A DNA stretch of 64,000 nucleotides, taken from the NCBI GenBank assembly GCA_033182465.1, contig CP137326.1:186001-250000 (forward strand), given 5' to 3'. Both the position numbers and the translations under genes were made by a program. Below the pieces are notes generated by a model. That model was not told the origin of the DNA and did no database searches. It saw only the letters and a list, made by a program, of their open reading frames with translations. This document shows positions 1 to 11,619 of this stretch, one piece after another. Position 1 is the first letter of the stretch. The number at the start of each line of letters is the position of its first letter. This stretch comes from Sanghuangporus weigelae. Lineage: Eukaryota > Basidiomycota > Agaricomycetes > Hymenochaetales > Hymenochaetaceae.

Positions 1-1579
1 ATGGTAGGCCCATAAGGATATCGTAGTCGAAGTCTGCTCCTCCACGACCAGTTCTAGCAGCAATTATCTCATCTCGGAGGCGCTTCTGTACGTCTGGATG
101 CAGAGCGAGTAGGTGTAGAGCCCTGCTTAGAGCATGGGAGGTAGAGTCTTGACCTGCTGCGGTGAACGTGCTTTACAATAGAGAGTTGGTCAATCGATCC
201 GAAAGGGTGACGGGTGCAGAAACTCGCTTTAATTGCCCAATGATTTCTTCCTCCGGTAGCCGGTCCTTTTCGTCTGCAGACATGTTTGCCTTGACTAGAA
301 ACTCATTTGAGAAGAGGTTTCGGTTGTCGGAGATATTATGATAATCACGTAGTACACTCAAAATATCTTTTCCCTGGCCGATCCTCTTAAGTAGTGCTTC
401 ATCCCCCTTCTCCAAAGCCCTTTTGCTTTTTTCATAGATGGACTTGGAGTAATCATCGAGCCTGTCGATGGACTCGATGAACTCTTTGATGAGCTTGGAC
501 GGAACACACTCCAGCATTTTGCGGCGAAATGCTGGAGGACCGAGTTTTACCAGCCAAGGTAGAAACCGCCTTGGGAATTCGGTCTTGAAAATCAGGAGTC
601 TGTATAAAGAATAAGATTTAGATTGAAGTCGGGTAGAGAAAACCAGTATACTCGCATCGTTTTCTTGACGTGATCGCCATATTCACTCGACTTTTCATCA
701 TGAAGGGCATTGAACGTGTAACCAAACCCAGCCTGACCGATGTACTCAAGGGCTGCTCTAGAAAGCCACGACATAAGATCAATCTCCTTTGGTTCGTCTC
801 TAACTCGTTTCAAAAGGATATCGCGGAGCTGCAACGCTGTATTAACATATTGAAAAGTAATGTCTTTGATGCAACCTACGTCATATGCGATTGGATAGAA
901 CACAGGAAGGAGGTCTCGCATGTGTCTCATCGAGAACACAGGATTTAGCATCTTGCGTTGTCGCCGGTGATGATCTCCTGAACAAGGGTAATCATCAGAA
1001 TATCAGGTTCGTTAAGGACGAAAATGTGAATAAACAATAAACACACCAAAGGTAGATACAAGGCCCAGGCCGAGAGTCAAGGCATTCGAGCTTCAATAAG
1101 AGATATGTATGAATGTTCGACGGCCACGACCTCAAATTTACCTACACTAGGAATGAGCTAGTCTCTTCATAGATGTACTGATCCTTGACGAGGATATGAT
1201 GTAGAGCTAATGGATCAGATATGTATAGGTCATCTTTCTAAGGAGCCAAGGTTACCGTTACCAATGGAGTCCAGGACTTGAGACTTGATTCTAACTCACC
1301 CCAAGCATCATAGGCAACCTGACTAAGCCGCCGTACTTGTGAAGCATATCATCATGGAACTTCCATTCAGAAGCGTCAAAGAGTTGAAAGAAATATCCTG
1401 CGAAAAACAGCGATCAGCAACTGAATACTAGAACATTGGGAGTCGTGTCAAGGACCTTTCAACCATGACGTTCTCGGAGGGCCGGGAACGTTCTTGAGAG
1501 ACTGACCGCGCAAGAACCATCGCTGTATCAAGTAGACGCCAGTGACGACAGCAAACGCTTGTGCAAGTAAAAGCGACAT
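1..1579 (-). CDS. Cytochrome P450 (copy 1), 3' end beyond the window
   Basis: This is a haem-thiolate monooxygenase of the fungal microsomal type. The chosen start, at 1,577-1,579, opens an N-terminal membrane anchor (MSLLLAQAFAVVTGVYLI) and a proline-rich hinge (NVPGPP). Further exons leftwards encode a B-helix region with LYISDPLALHHILVKDQ, the block RRQRKMLNPVF and the segment KRALEKGDEALLKRIGQGKD. The I-helix block is read at about 20-180 and resembles AAGQDTTSHALSRALHLLA. The K-helix and haem-binding exons lie off the left edge. The part seen reads open once introns are removed, so this is probably the working copy. The substrate cannot be told. The whole locus is duplicated at 24.8-28.0 kb, and copy 2 shows the same exon layout. 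Confidence 0.85.
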
Positions 1580-3480
1580 GGACGGAGAATAAGTGAGCTC
1601 TGAGGAAATCAATACTGGAGTGCTGGTAGTCTATAATCCATATCGTTGCATCTAGGAGTGAGAAGGTCGCTTACCGAGATGGAACGGCTATTAGCGGATC
1701 TTCGAAGCATCAAATTTCCCGCGAGACCGCGCATAAAAGCTGTGTTCAAGAGGAAACATACGTTACATATATCCTGAACGAGTATGGTATGACGAGACCA
1801 TTGCTGACAACCTTAGAGAGTCTTATCAAGAGAAGAAAGTCTGCTTATCGAGAAGTTTGCTAGTATTGAGTTACCATTGGATGTCCGAGAAGTATGAACA
1901 TATTGCTTACAATCAGTTGGTGCAGCGTGCCCCACAACGTTGAAATCGAATCATAAGTTAGGACCCTGCCTCGCGTCTAGCTCAAGAGATAACGACCGCT
2001 CTTCGATTTTTCCCGCAATATCGTGTGTGACATCCTCTGTCTCGCCAGCATCTCTGGATAGTCTGTCCTTTCGATCGAGAGGAGATTTCGCAGCGTCAGA
2101 TTAAGGTTTCGGAGGACCAATAAACCGGTGCTTAGCGCTTCTGATAAGTTAGGCCAAATTCTAAATCAACCGATATTTTCATCAGGTCCAGAAAAGCATG
2201 ACAATGAGATAACTTGCATAAAATCAAGTTTTCAAAGCATCATTGTTGCTGACACGAATAATGATGACAGCGGAATGGAGTTCGGCTAGGAAGAAGCACA
2301 ACCTTCGCTTTGAGGGGATCCCAGAACGGACATCTATTTGGCAGATAAACCATTGTGGCAACTTTATCCATACTCGGCTGTAGAAGGTCCGAAGACCAAG
2401 GTGATATCAAGAAGAGAAGGTCGTAAAGCACGGTGTCTGTAAAGATCAGGGAGTGAAAAAGTGATCTTAAGCAGGAGCTGTGTACGTTTATCGGTCTAGT
2501 CCTTTGCCGACATTCAGATTTTGGAAAGTAAATATCGTTTCCATCTCGACAACTTTGAACCCACTTTGAGGACTTGTTAGCGAATACGTCCTCAAGAATC
2601 AGATGGAACTCACATGCAAGCCTAACCTCCGTAAATAAAGCTCATTCGAGTCCTATAGAAGCATTGACTATAGGTACTATACGGAGGGGTTCACGGTAAG
2701 ATGGTTGCGCCGACTGCGAACAAAAGGTGATGCAAAACGGGAAACTATCGACTCTCTGATCACCAAAACGTGCACGGAATTTTGATTATTGTTGGGGGTC
2801 TTGCTTCCAGTTGTAACCATAAGGTGTGTTCGCTTATAATTTGCATCATGCGTTCGCAACGGAATGCCATCCCATGTGTCTTTTGGTGATGGTCGTCCAG
2901 CTATGAGTTACAGCCGTTTGCAAAAGTAATGAGAAAAGCCTAAATCACGTGATTTTTTGACACATGTCGTGCCCTTGAACAACAAAAATGAATTGAGTGC
3001 TCTATTTCTCGGTCAATACTGCATGTAAAAATATGATATGGCTATGTAAAAAAAGTGCTCGAAAATTCGCTTCCAACGGTGTAAGAATGTATGAGAAATA
3101 TAGTGTGTACATGACAGAACAAAACAGACAACCTTGTCAACCCATCTCTCACAACCATCCCTCAGGCCATTGAAAAATCACCACTCCTGAAATACTCCAT
3201 GTAATGATATAATTCAGGTGGCATAATTCATGCAAGTGCAGAAGGTATCTGTGTACAAGTTCTTGTGGCATATTGATAGGCCCTTCAATGGTAGAGTAAG
3301 GCAACAGCCATTCATGCCCACTTGCGGAACCCTCCTTAGCCTCCTCGCAGGGCACTAGCACTCATCGTTTCAATTACCAACAGGTCAGTACTTGCCCTTC
3401 ACTGCCTATCCCATCCAGTCAAAGCTCTGAAGAGAAAATGCAGCAGCCTTTGGAGCCAGGTCCGTCAACATCTTCATATT
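1580..3480. other. Upstream region of P450 copy 1; no supported gene
   Basis: From 1,580 to about 2,870 this is the 5' flank of P450 copy 1. It matches, with many substitutions, the 5' flank of copy 2 (26,878-27,985), so the duplication covered promoter sequence as well as the gene. From about 2,870 to 3,480 I see AT-richer sequence with no gene. The 70-residue minus-strand ORF at 3,149-3,361 resembles nothing I recognise. Confidence 0.5.
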
Positions 3481-4932
3481 TGTTAGAGAGTAGGCCCGGG
3501 GTTACACCGGTTCGATCCTTTTGCCTAAGCAGCGGTATGTTGTGCAGAGGTGATCTTATCTACCCACGTCTGGCTGTACCACGCGGTCCCTTACTAGCCT
3601 TCCTAGTTGCGGTCCGAGTTATGGATGCTTTCAGATACGAGGTGATAGTAAAGCAGATTGGGATTTCCAAGAGGCGTGATAGTACAAAGCACACAGTAAT
3701 AGCTCGCTGTAGGGCAAGCTTTACACCAGTGTGTTAAGAGGATCGAAAGATGGGGAAATGAGGGCCTAATCCTACAACTATTTATGCTCCCAGATATTCC
3801 ATTTTCTGTCCTATTTCTTACTCATCCTGTCTCCACTTTACTCCACTTTTCTCCACCTTTCCCCACCATTACATCTGTTCCTTTGTCATCCTGCTGCGCT
3901 TCGCTCCACTTTGCTCCAATCTTTGTAAGGTCGTCTCCACTATGACAGAATTCTTTGGAGTTGCTGACTGAGACAATAGAGGTGGTGCTCCGATATGGAA
4001 TGCTCTACTGTCAGTACTCCATAACGATGTCATTGCCGTCATTAAGTGGCATCTTTGCCCTTGGAGCGATGTAGGCTGCTCAGTATGTGATTCTTCGGAA
4101 TTCATCTCGAGGTCCAGCGAGGGTAAGCATAACTCGCACGTCCGTGTTAAGGTGTCGGGTTGGTGTAGAGTATGGTCCAAGGCATATCATGAACTGCATA
4201 AGCTCTGCTGGTGGGTTCTGCTGGGTTCTGGTGACTAGCCATGCTTTGCCTTCATATCGTATGTCTCGAATGTAATGCCATATCCTTCGTTGTATAAGGA
4301 GTTGTAATTGCTTGGTCTCCAGGTTCGCATCTCTTAGTAAATAAAGGTTTGCCTGTATCGTAGATGCTGGACATGGTGTGTGCAACTCCGGTCTATACCA
4401 TCCAATCATTCTCCAAGTTATCGGGTTTGCAGTTCGAGGGGTCCGAGTTGTGATCGTGAGTTCCTCTCGTTTCTTGGGTACTATTGGATTTGGTGGATTG
4501 GAATGCATTGTATCTTGAAGGTGTCGCTCGGTTTCAATGTGACAGTCACGTGTACCAACTGTTGCCATGCATACTATGTAGTATACTTCATAAAGGACCA
4601 TGTAAACTCGTGCACAGACTTGACAGTGCTGAAATGCCAGTGAGGTCTCCATAAACCTTATTAGCCTTTAGCCTTTTAGTGTTTAGGCTTTAGTAGTTGT
4701 GCTTCTGGACTTCTAAGAAGTTTGATCGCTTCTTTTGATCGAGGTCTCTCTGGTTGCTTGGTCGGCGGCGTTAGAGTGGTAGTCCGCGGTAAGAGGCGGT
4801 CGGCGGTGTTAGCTGTTAGCGGGATTACGTATCTGCTTCGGTGCTTCTAGCGCTCGGGTGGTAACGGGTTACTGTTGCCTAGGCCGCTCGATCGCTTGGG
4901 CCTGTGATAGCTGGCTTGGTTACCGGTCGCGT
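3481..4932 (+). mobile_element. E1a, TG-ended LTR-like element, main part
   Basis: This is one member of a repeat family E1, seen again inverted at 18,110-19,621. It starts TGTTAGAGAG and, in the family, ends CCTTTCA. The copy is cut at a GCGT site by insertion X-B, and its last 74 bp now lie at 22,854-22,927 because of the inversion described in the findings. Parts seen are a minus-strand 190-codon ORF (4,080-4,652), an overlapping 103-codon ORF (3,869-4,180) and a run of imperfect CTCCACTTT repeats near 3,830-3,870. No matching flanking duplication is visible at the outer ends, so the LTR assignment is weaker than for X, Y and Z. The element is a fossil with one large insertion. Confidence 0.55.
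4080..4652 (-). CDS. Unknown 190-aa ORF inside E1a
   Basis: This open frame lies on the minus strand of the repeat. It has a near-identical open twin in E1b (18,460-19,032), which differs at only a few residues. It carries a CxxC pair near residue 10-13 (CQVC) and a tryptophan-rich middle (WRMIGWYRPEL). I recognise no domain. Survival of the same frame in two copies may mean selection, or only that the copies are young. No function is proposed. Confidence 0.3.
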   Translation of the reverse strand: METSLAFQHCQVCARVYMVLYEVYYIVCMATVGTRDCHIETERHLQDTMHSNPPNPIVPKKREELTITTRTPRTANPITWRMIGWYRPELHTPCPASTIQANLYLLRDANLETKQLQLLIQRRIWHYIRDIRYEGKAWLVTRTQQNPPAELMQFMICLGPYSTPTRHLNTDVRVMLTLAGPRDEFRRITY

Positions 4933-5142
4933 TGTCGGTCGGCGGTGTCGTATCTGAAGGTGCTACAGATGTCCGTCCTACTAAGGGTGCTGAATGTATG
5001 AAGGAACCTCCAAAAATGGGATGCCGACGCTATCAGACTCTCAAAGACCTACTACCCGGCAGGTGCCAGGAACCGTCGGAGACGTAATGGATGGGTCTAG
5101 GGATGCCGCTGGATAAAGGGAATAGGATAACAGGACCGCCGC

Positions 5143-6785
5143 TGTAGCGCACTGGCTCCTCCTGTGCCAGTACACTCATACTATGGCTCCCTCTTACTGC
5201 AGATACCATATCCCAGCACTGCCGACACCTGAGAGTGTGAGGGCACACTCCTATTGCACTCGGGACATCATTTGAGCACGTATCCATTGATTCCAGCACA
5301 CGTACTGTACTGCGGCGCCCTCCTATGACCCAAATCGATCCGCCGATGGCTCCCCGACACTCAGACAGGTCCGCTGACAGCTCCTACCCAGCACCAGGCA
5401 CTATAGGACACATCCCTCAGTGACTACGTGCTGCCGATCTTATGATTTATCATACGTACAGCCATGCGGCGACTCTGGATGCCTCCGAGTCGGCCCCCCT
5501 TGGCGCCGATCAATGCGGCGGACACTCAGACATCCTCAGGTACCCTCGCCGATGCCTCCTACAGCTTACCAAGCAGTCCCCCATTGTCTAGGGAGCTATA
5601 TATTGTCATATGTGCTTATATGCCTCATTACGATGTATCTGCCACCAGTCTGGCAGTCCCCCACAGCACTGCCGCTCCGGCCACTCATATTAGTCACTAG
5701 GGATCGCCCACACTCTGTATTGAGTGCCGCCGATGCATCGGACACCTCAGGGACATCGGCTGATGCGCCCTTTGTCTCATATACGCGATATCAGCCTCCA
5801 ATCATCGGTTCCGATGTTTCCCGACTTCCTCCCGACGCGGCGGCCCCCATTAGACCATGTATGGAAGGTAGGCATGTGGTACATCGGCGTGCCAAGCCAC
5901 CGACTCGCGCCGCCAAGCCCAACTCCGCCGGCGCCCGTGTTATTGCAGATACTCAATATTTCATGTGATTGGATGCCCACCTCACGTTGCCACTCTCGGA
6001 TTTCACCTGGGCGCTCCGGCAGCGGCCCTTGGCGACCCAGATGACTCAGGAGATGTTGTCAGACAGTAGGATGTGTCGGCGACAGCAGTAGAGTATATAT
6101 AGAGCTTATACTAGCTTGTAGACGACAAGGATTCCAAGCCTAGCAAGGATTCCAAGCCTAGCAAGGATTCCAAGAGCATGTACCAGACCGAGCGCCAGAG
6201 TTCGAGATATCCCTCACTCTGAGTCTCCCCTCATGTACTGAGCCTCCCCCTTGACTATATACTATCCTTGACATCTCCTCTTGTTTGACTCCACATTCTA
6301 CTTGCCTTCGCCGCCTCCGGTACGCCTCTGCCGCTCTGACGTTCAGTGAGTGAGTAGGGCTTGGGATTTAACCCTGAGCCTCCTCCCCACACTTTATACC
6401 TGTCCGGCGCCCCTCTATTTGACATCGGCGACCCAGGCTTCTTATCAGACTCCCCTTCGGCGCCCTTTCCAGCCTTTCACTCCAGCTTAGTCCATATATT
6501 CATCTTATACGGTCCTTTCTCTCCATCTATTGTGTTTACGCTACGTCGGCAGCCCCCTGTGATCCCCCCTCTCAAGCGGCGGTCCTGTTATCCTATTCCC
6601 TTTATCCAGCGGCATCCCTAGACCCATCCGTTACGTCTCCGACGGTTCCTGGCACCTGCCGGGTAGTAGGTCTTTGAGAGTCTGATAGCGTTGGCATCCC
6701 ATTTTTGGAGGTCCTTTCATACATTCAGCACCCTTAGTAGGACGGACATCTGTAGCACCTTCAGATACGACACCGCAGACTGACA
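5143..6785 (+). mobile_element. X-C, complete solo-LTR-like X element inside X-B
   Basis: This 1,643 bp element is flanked by CCGC on both sides (5,139-5,142 and 6,786-6,789). It starts TGTAGCGCACTGG and ends GACTGACA. A TATATATA box at about 6,094-6,101 is followed by 18-bp direct repeats (AAGGATTCCAAGCCTAGC). It is 195 bp shorter than X-A: it lacks one 183-bp tandem unit and a 12-bp unit that X-A carries. A 182-codon ORF at 5,420-5,968 recurs in other X copies but shows no recognisable domain. The TG...CA ends, short duplication, TATA box and lack of internal genes fit a solo LTR. Confidence 0.75.
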
Positions 6786-7929
6786 CCGCTTGAGAGGGGG
6801 GATCACAGGGGGCTGCCGACGTAGCGTAAACACAATAGATGGAGAGAAAGGACCGTATAAGACGAATATATGGACTAAGCTGGAGTGAAAGGCTGGAAAG
6901 GGCGCTGCAGGGGTGTATGATAGGAAGGCTGGGTCGCCTGGTGGCCGCCGACGTCGAATAGAGGGGTGCCGGATTGAGGGGGAGGCTGCACAAATCTGCC
7001 GAAGTAGCGTAAACGCGATAGATGAAAGGAAAAGACCGTATAAGATCAATAGATGGGATAAACTGGAGTGAAAGGCTGGAAAGGACGCCGAAGGGGAGTC
7101 TGATAAGAAGCCTGGGTCACCGAAGGGTCGCCAATGTCAAATAGAGGGGCGCCGGACAGGTATAAAGTGTGGGGAGGAGGCTCAGGGTTAAATCCCAAGC
7201 CCTACTCACTCACTGAACGTCAGAGCGGCAGAGGCGTACCGGAGGCGGTGTAGACTATCAGACCCTCTTAAGCAGCAGCGAAGGCGACGGTGTTCGACCA
7301 CAGAGAGGCGTCGGCGGTGTCAAAGATCGGAGAGGTAAGAAGGGATCCAACTCGTGGCTAAACCTCCTGGACAGCTTGGTGCCGTGGTGGACAATTTGAC
7401 CCGGTGTAGTGCGCCGCACTTGCCTGTACCGGTACGTCGGTACAGGCCCCTCAGTACTCCGTACAGTATACCATCGTGCGGCGACCGCTACACCTCCGCC
7501 GCTCCTTAAGACCTTCCAAACCGCCGCTCCTTGATTCGCGGCTCAACCAATACGTCCGCCGCCTCCCGTCCTTCGAAGACTTCCCAAACCGAGTATGCTT
7601 GGCCAGCCGCACTTTCTGATACACGGGCGCCTGGACCGTTGCAGCGGATGTATCGGCTACGGCGGCGGAAGGATATCGAACCGTATAGCCGATGGAATAT
7701 TCGTCGGCTCCTGTTAATTGGCTTATCCGACGTCGGGTAGTGGTTTTACAAGGTCCCAGGTACCACGTTTCATGTTCATACTATGCTGCTTCGTGCGCCG
7801 AGTCCGATTGTCGGACGCGGCGGCCACTCGCGTATTCCCCTTTTAGTATTATTGCCTCCCCTGACGTTTCATATTCGTGTGGTGTGACCACTTAGCGATC
7901 CGAGCGCGCCCGATGATGATGCGCCGCAC

Positions 7930-9377
7930 TGTAGACTATCAGACCCTCTTAAGCAGCGGCGAAGGCGACGGCGTTCGACCACAGAGAGGCGCCGGCGGTG
8001 TCAAAGATCGGAGAGGTAAGAAGGGATCCAACTCGTGGCTAGACCTCCTGGACAGCTTGGTGCCGTGGGGGACAATTTGACTCGGAAGCACTGCTGCCGA
8101 TCGGGATGCGCGCTCAGTCGTGGGGAGAGCTCAATCGTAAGGGCTATGGTATGATCCGCGTATAAAGGGGACGCCGCCGATAATGTACGAGACAAAGCCG
8201 CCGACGAGTCAAGATGTCGGCGTCGCGGATCAGCAATAGAGCGACGGCGCTGTCGAGTCCTGCGAGCGGCGGCGATTACTAGTAGAGTGACGGTACCGCC
8301 GATTACCAGGAGAGCGACGGTGTCGCCGATTACCAGGAGAGCGGCGGTGTCGCCGATTACCAGGAGAGCGACGGTGTCGTTGATTGTCAAGAGGGCGATG
8401 GCGCTGCCGATTCCCAGGAGAGCGGCGGGGTCGCCGATTACCAGGAGAGCGACGGTGTCGCCGAGTGTCAAGAGGGCGATGGCGCTGCCGATTCCCAGGA
8501 CGGGGGATAGCTCTGCCGATCACTTGCGCAGTGGCGAGTGAGCACGTGCCCCTGTTATTCCCTTAAACGGGGGCGGCGTCTTGTGTCGGCACACGATCTT
8601 CGGCGGAGGCGATAGAGAGCAAAAGGGCTAATAGAGACGAGAGGAGTGCACTGAGATCTATTCTGAACTACTGCTTCTGAACACTACATACATGAGGTCT
8701 ATATATACTGGGGAATGCTGGGGAAGAGCGTCACAGAGGCGGCGACAGTGACGGCGCGTCACAGGCGCGCAATCGGTGCGGACCCGAAGATCGGGGCGCG
8801 CCGCGAAGCTGCCAAGACACGGGCGCGCGCTGATCGGGCTGGTGGTGATTGGCGCGGCGCATCATCATCGGGCGCGCTCGGATCGCTAAGTGGTCGCACC
8901 ACACGAATATGAAACGTCAGGGGAAGCAATAATACTAAAAGGGGAATACGCGAGTGGCCGCCGCGTCCGACAATCGGACTCGGCGCACGAAGCAGCATAG
9001 TATGAACATGAAACGTGGTACCTGGGACCTTGTAAAACCACTACCCGACGTCGGATAAGCCAATCAACAGGAGCCGACGAATATTCCATCGGCTATACGG
9101 TTCGATATCCTTCCGCCGCCGTAGCCGATACATCCGCTGCAACGTTCCAGGCGCCCGCGTATCAGAAAGTGCGGCTGGCCAAGCGTACTCGGTTTGGGAA
9201 GTCTTCGAAGGACGGGGGGGCGGCGGACGTATTGGTTGAGCCGCGAATCAAAGAGCGGCGGTTTGGAGGGTCTTAAGGAGCGGCGGAGGTGTAGCGGTCG
9301 GCGCACGATGGTATACTGTACAGAGTACTGAGGGGCCTGTACCGACGTACCGGTACAGGCAAGTGCGGCGCACTACA
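7930..9377 (-). mobile_element. Y3, uninterrupted Y element inside Y2
   Basis: This is the only Y copy in one piece, 1,448 bp. On the plus strand it runs from TGTAGACTATC to GCGCACTACA. Its flanks are GCAC (7,926-7,929) and GCGC (9,378-9,381), again a 4-bp duplication apart from one CpG transition. It lies opposite to its host Y2, which makes 7.4-10.1 kb look like a giant palindrome. The minisatellite has about eight units, so it is 135 bp (5 x 27) shorter than Y2 and 108 bp (4 x 27) longer than Y1. Confidence 0.8.
8283..8512. repeat. 27-bp minisatellite of Y3, about 8 units
   Basis: The unit is close to ACCAGGAGAGCGACGGTGTC plus GCCGATT, repeated head to tail. It alternates between a common form and a variant with TTGTCAAGAGGGCGATGGCG. 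Because 27 is a multiple of three, all frames give nine-residue repeats and spurious long ORFs. No spacers are present. Confidence 0.9.
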
Positions 9378-9734
9378 GCGCCAATCACCGCCAGCCCGAT
9401 CAGCGCGCGCCCGTGTCTTGGCAGCTTCGCGGCGCGCCCCGATCTTCGGGTCCGCACCGATTGCGCGTCTGTGACGCGCCGTCACTGTCGCCGCCTCTGT
9501 GACGCTCTTCCCCAGCATTCCCCAGTATATATAGACCTCATGTATGTAGTGTTCAGCAGCAGTAGTTCAGAATAGATCTCAGTGCACTCCTCTCGTCTCT
9601 ATTACCCCTTTTTGCTCTCTATCGCCTCCGCCGAAGATCGTGTGCCGACACAAGACGCCGCCCCGGTTTAAGGGAATAACAGGGGCACGTGCTCACTCGC
9701 CACTGCGCAAGTGATCGGCAGAGCTATCCCCCGT

Positions 9735-10076
9735 CCTGGGAATCGGCAGCGCCATTGCCCTCTTGACACTCGGCGACACCGTCGCTCTCCTGGTAATCGG
9801 CGACCCCGCCGCTCTCCTGGGAATCGGCAGCGCCATCGCCCTCTTGACAATCGACGACACCGTCGCTCTCCTGGTAATCGGCGACCCCGCCGCTCTCCTG
9901 GGAATCGGCAGCGCCATCGCCCTCTTGACAATCGACGACACCGTCGCTCTCCTGGTAATCGGCGACACCGTCGCTCTCCTGGTAATCGGCGACACCGTCG
10001 CTCTCCTGGTAATCGGCGACACCGTCGCTCTCCTGGTAATCGGCGACACCGTCGCTCTCCTGGTAATCGGCGGTAC
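9735..10076. repeat. 27-bp minisatellite of Y2, about 13 units
   Basis: This is the same 27-bp unit as in Y3, in the opposite orientation. The last five units are nearly identical, which suggests recent expansion at that end. Confidence 0.9.
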
Positions 10077-10080
10077 CGTC

Positions 10081-11619
10081 TGTTAGGACCAGTGTTTTTA
10101 GACGAGGTGGTCAGTCTAAGCGTACCGGAACAAGTCCCTGCTTATTCCTTCTGATGATAATTGATTGGAGACGGAATGAAGGTTATGGATGTACTACTTT
10201 AGAAGCGAGCGATAGGCTCAAGCTTGACCTCAGTAGTGGAACAGGGTTTCAATCAAAGGGTACAGTTTTCGATTGAGAGTACAAAATAATTTTGCTGAGG
10301 GACAATGCCCCGCTCAGCTGGCCCTTAAATAACCTATTTACCAAATAGTACCGACTACCTATTACTACCGACTACAGCCTTGCTATTGGTCTAAACAATA
10401 TGTTTTCTCTGACACCAGTACTCTACTCTGGTGCCAACACCGATACTTTCCTCTAGTGTTGAATCGCAATACTTCTACCATATTAGGAGGGTTTATTTGA
10501 GTCCTACTACCCCGATGCTTCGAGAAGCTTCTTCCGTGCTTCCTCCGATCTGCAATCGTTATCACATGTTAATCTCTCCTTATCTTTACCCCGCGATCCT
10601 TCTCCGTTCCCAGACGGGTTCCCATGATAGTTGCCAAGCTATCGCTTCTCTGGCGCTCCGTTCCCGGGCCGAGCTTCTGCCGCTTAATCCTCGATCATGG
10701 GGGAGATAGTGATATCAGGGTTAGGGATCGGCAGAGCTTGCCGATCTTCTCCCGGCGCATGAGTGTACTCCGCTACACTCCTTCTGTGCCTCGCCGCGAC
10801 TTCAATGTCCGATAGTTGTAGTCCTGGGCCCGTGGTTAGCCGTAGCCTCTGTCCAAAGTGCTCGCGGCCATTCCACTCATCGACTGTAATTACCCCTGGC
10901 TCTGACGCTCGCCAAGCCTGCATCAAGCGTTCTATCGCTTCTTCCGTAAGATGTTCAATGTCCGAAGGTGGCCGCTTGTAAACTGGCCAATCTACTTCCA
11001 CTGCCGTGTGACTGCACAAGGTCTGGTGCCGATGCTGATTGATCCAAGCTCGCACGCCGACCTTTAATGCATAGACATCCCTATCGCTAAGCCATATGGA
11101 TACCTCATGGTCGTATGCACTCATTCCGTGGTTCGGTAATGGTTGGTCTTCTGTTCGTTCCGAGGGTCCGGGCTTATGCCGAATCTTGACATCGGCTGCT
11201 TCCCTTGACACTAACCGTTCCGTGAAGTTCTTCATGAGCCATTCCGCAAGTACCCAGCTTCGTTGGTAGGCCAAGTAACAATTGGCGCACACCAAGCTCT
11301 CATGTACAAATCTTCTAGTTGCACCACGCCGATAATGTCTTCGTTGCAGGAGTTCCGTATACCTTGCGACATTTCTTTCTTCCATCGCCGCCAGACTGCG
11401 TTCCGGCGGTGGAGTATGTCCAATGTGCATATTAGTTAGTCCTAATTGCAAATCATTAGAGTCCTCCGTGTCTTCTCCAGACGATCCGTGGTTTGCTACT
11501 CTTGAGTCGCCACCACTGTTCTGCCGTAGTAGCCTTTCGAAATAGTCTTGATTTGGCATCGCAACTCGGTGTGTAAAATTTAGCCCACGCCGTATTAGAT
11601 AACCACAATTTTCGTAACA
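10081..11619 (-). mobile_element. Z, complete TG...CA element with an intact ORF, inside Y2
   Basis: This 1,539 bp element has termini TGTTAGGACC and TTCGTAACA and a 5-bp flanking duplication CCGTC (10,076-10,080 and 11,620-11,624). On the minus strand it starts TGTTACGAAA, and 60 bp later opens a 291-codon frame that fills more than half its length. It is the only Z copy in the window and looks whole as a solo-LTR-like unit. It must be among the youngest insertions because it sits in Y2, four levels down. The ends and duplication fit an LTR, but a long LTR carrying an ORF is unusual; a non-LTR origin cannot be excluded. Confidence 0.7.
10684..11559 (-). CDS. Unknown 291-aa protein encoded in element Z
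   Basis: A single uninterrupted frame begins MPNQDYFERLLRQNSGGD and ends PDITISPMIED. It has an acidic, Ser-rich N-terminus, then an Arg-rich stretch with a CxxC pair near residues 90-93 (LVCANCYLAY), then a helical C-terminal half rich in Trp and Glu. I see no DDE, RT, protease or zinc-knuckle signature. The E1 ORF also has a CxxC beside aromatic residues, but I would not claim homology by eye. Function is unknown. Confidence 0.4.
   Translation of the reverse strand: MPNQDYFERLLRQNSGGDSRVANHGSSGEDTEDSNDLQLGLTNMHIGHTPPPERSLAAMEERNVARYTELLQRRHYRRGATRRFVHESLVCANCYLAYQRSWVLAEWLMKNFTERLVSREAADVKIRHKPGPSERTEDQPLPNHGMSAYDHEVSIWLSDRDVYALKVGVRAWINQHRHQTLCSHTAVEVDWPVYKRPPSDIEHLTEEAIERLMQAWRASEPGVITVDEWNGREHFGQRLRLTTGPGLQLSDIEVAARHRRSVAEYTHAPGEDRQALPIPNPDITISPMIED

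Noticed and set aside
3505-3520. GGTTCGATCC in E1 as a pol III B box (SINE)
   Set aside because: There is no A box at the right distance, no tRNA-like fold and no A-rich or T-rich tail; a chance match.
5420-5968. 182-codon ORF repeated in X-C, X-B and X-A
   Set aside because: It is conserved only as far as the element DNA is. It lies across element control sequence, has a Ser/Pro/Arg composition typical of GC-rich random frames, and is lost in the older X-D.
4933-6785. Apparent DNA transposon with 210-bp terminal inverted repeats
   Set aside because: The inverted repeats are the end of X-B and the end of X-C in opposite orientation. The CCGC duplication at 5,139-5,142 and 6,786-6,789 shows a nested insertion, not one element with long TIRs.
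8283-10076. CRISPR-like array
   Set aside because: The 27-bp units are head to tail with no spacers, in a fungal repeat. It is a minisatellite.
7405-10080. Giant palindrome
   Set aside because: It results from Y3 inserted in reverse inside Y2. Both borders carry the expected 4-bp duplication, so no separate palindromic structure is needed.
8001-10154. Long ORFs over the minisatellites (for example 8,001-8,471 and 9,711-10,154)
   Set aside because: A 27-bp unit stays open in several frames on both strands by construction. The nine-residue repeats differ in every frame and carry no domain.
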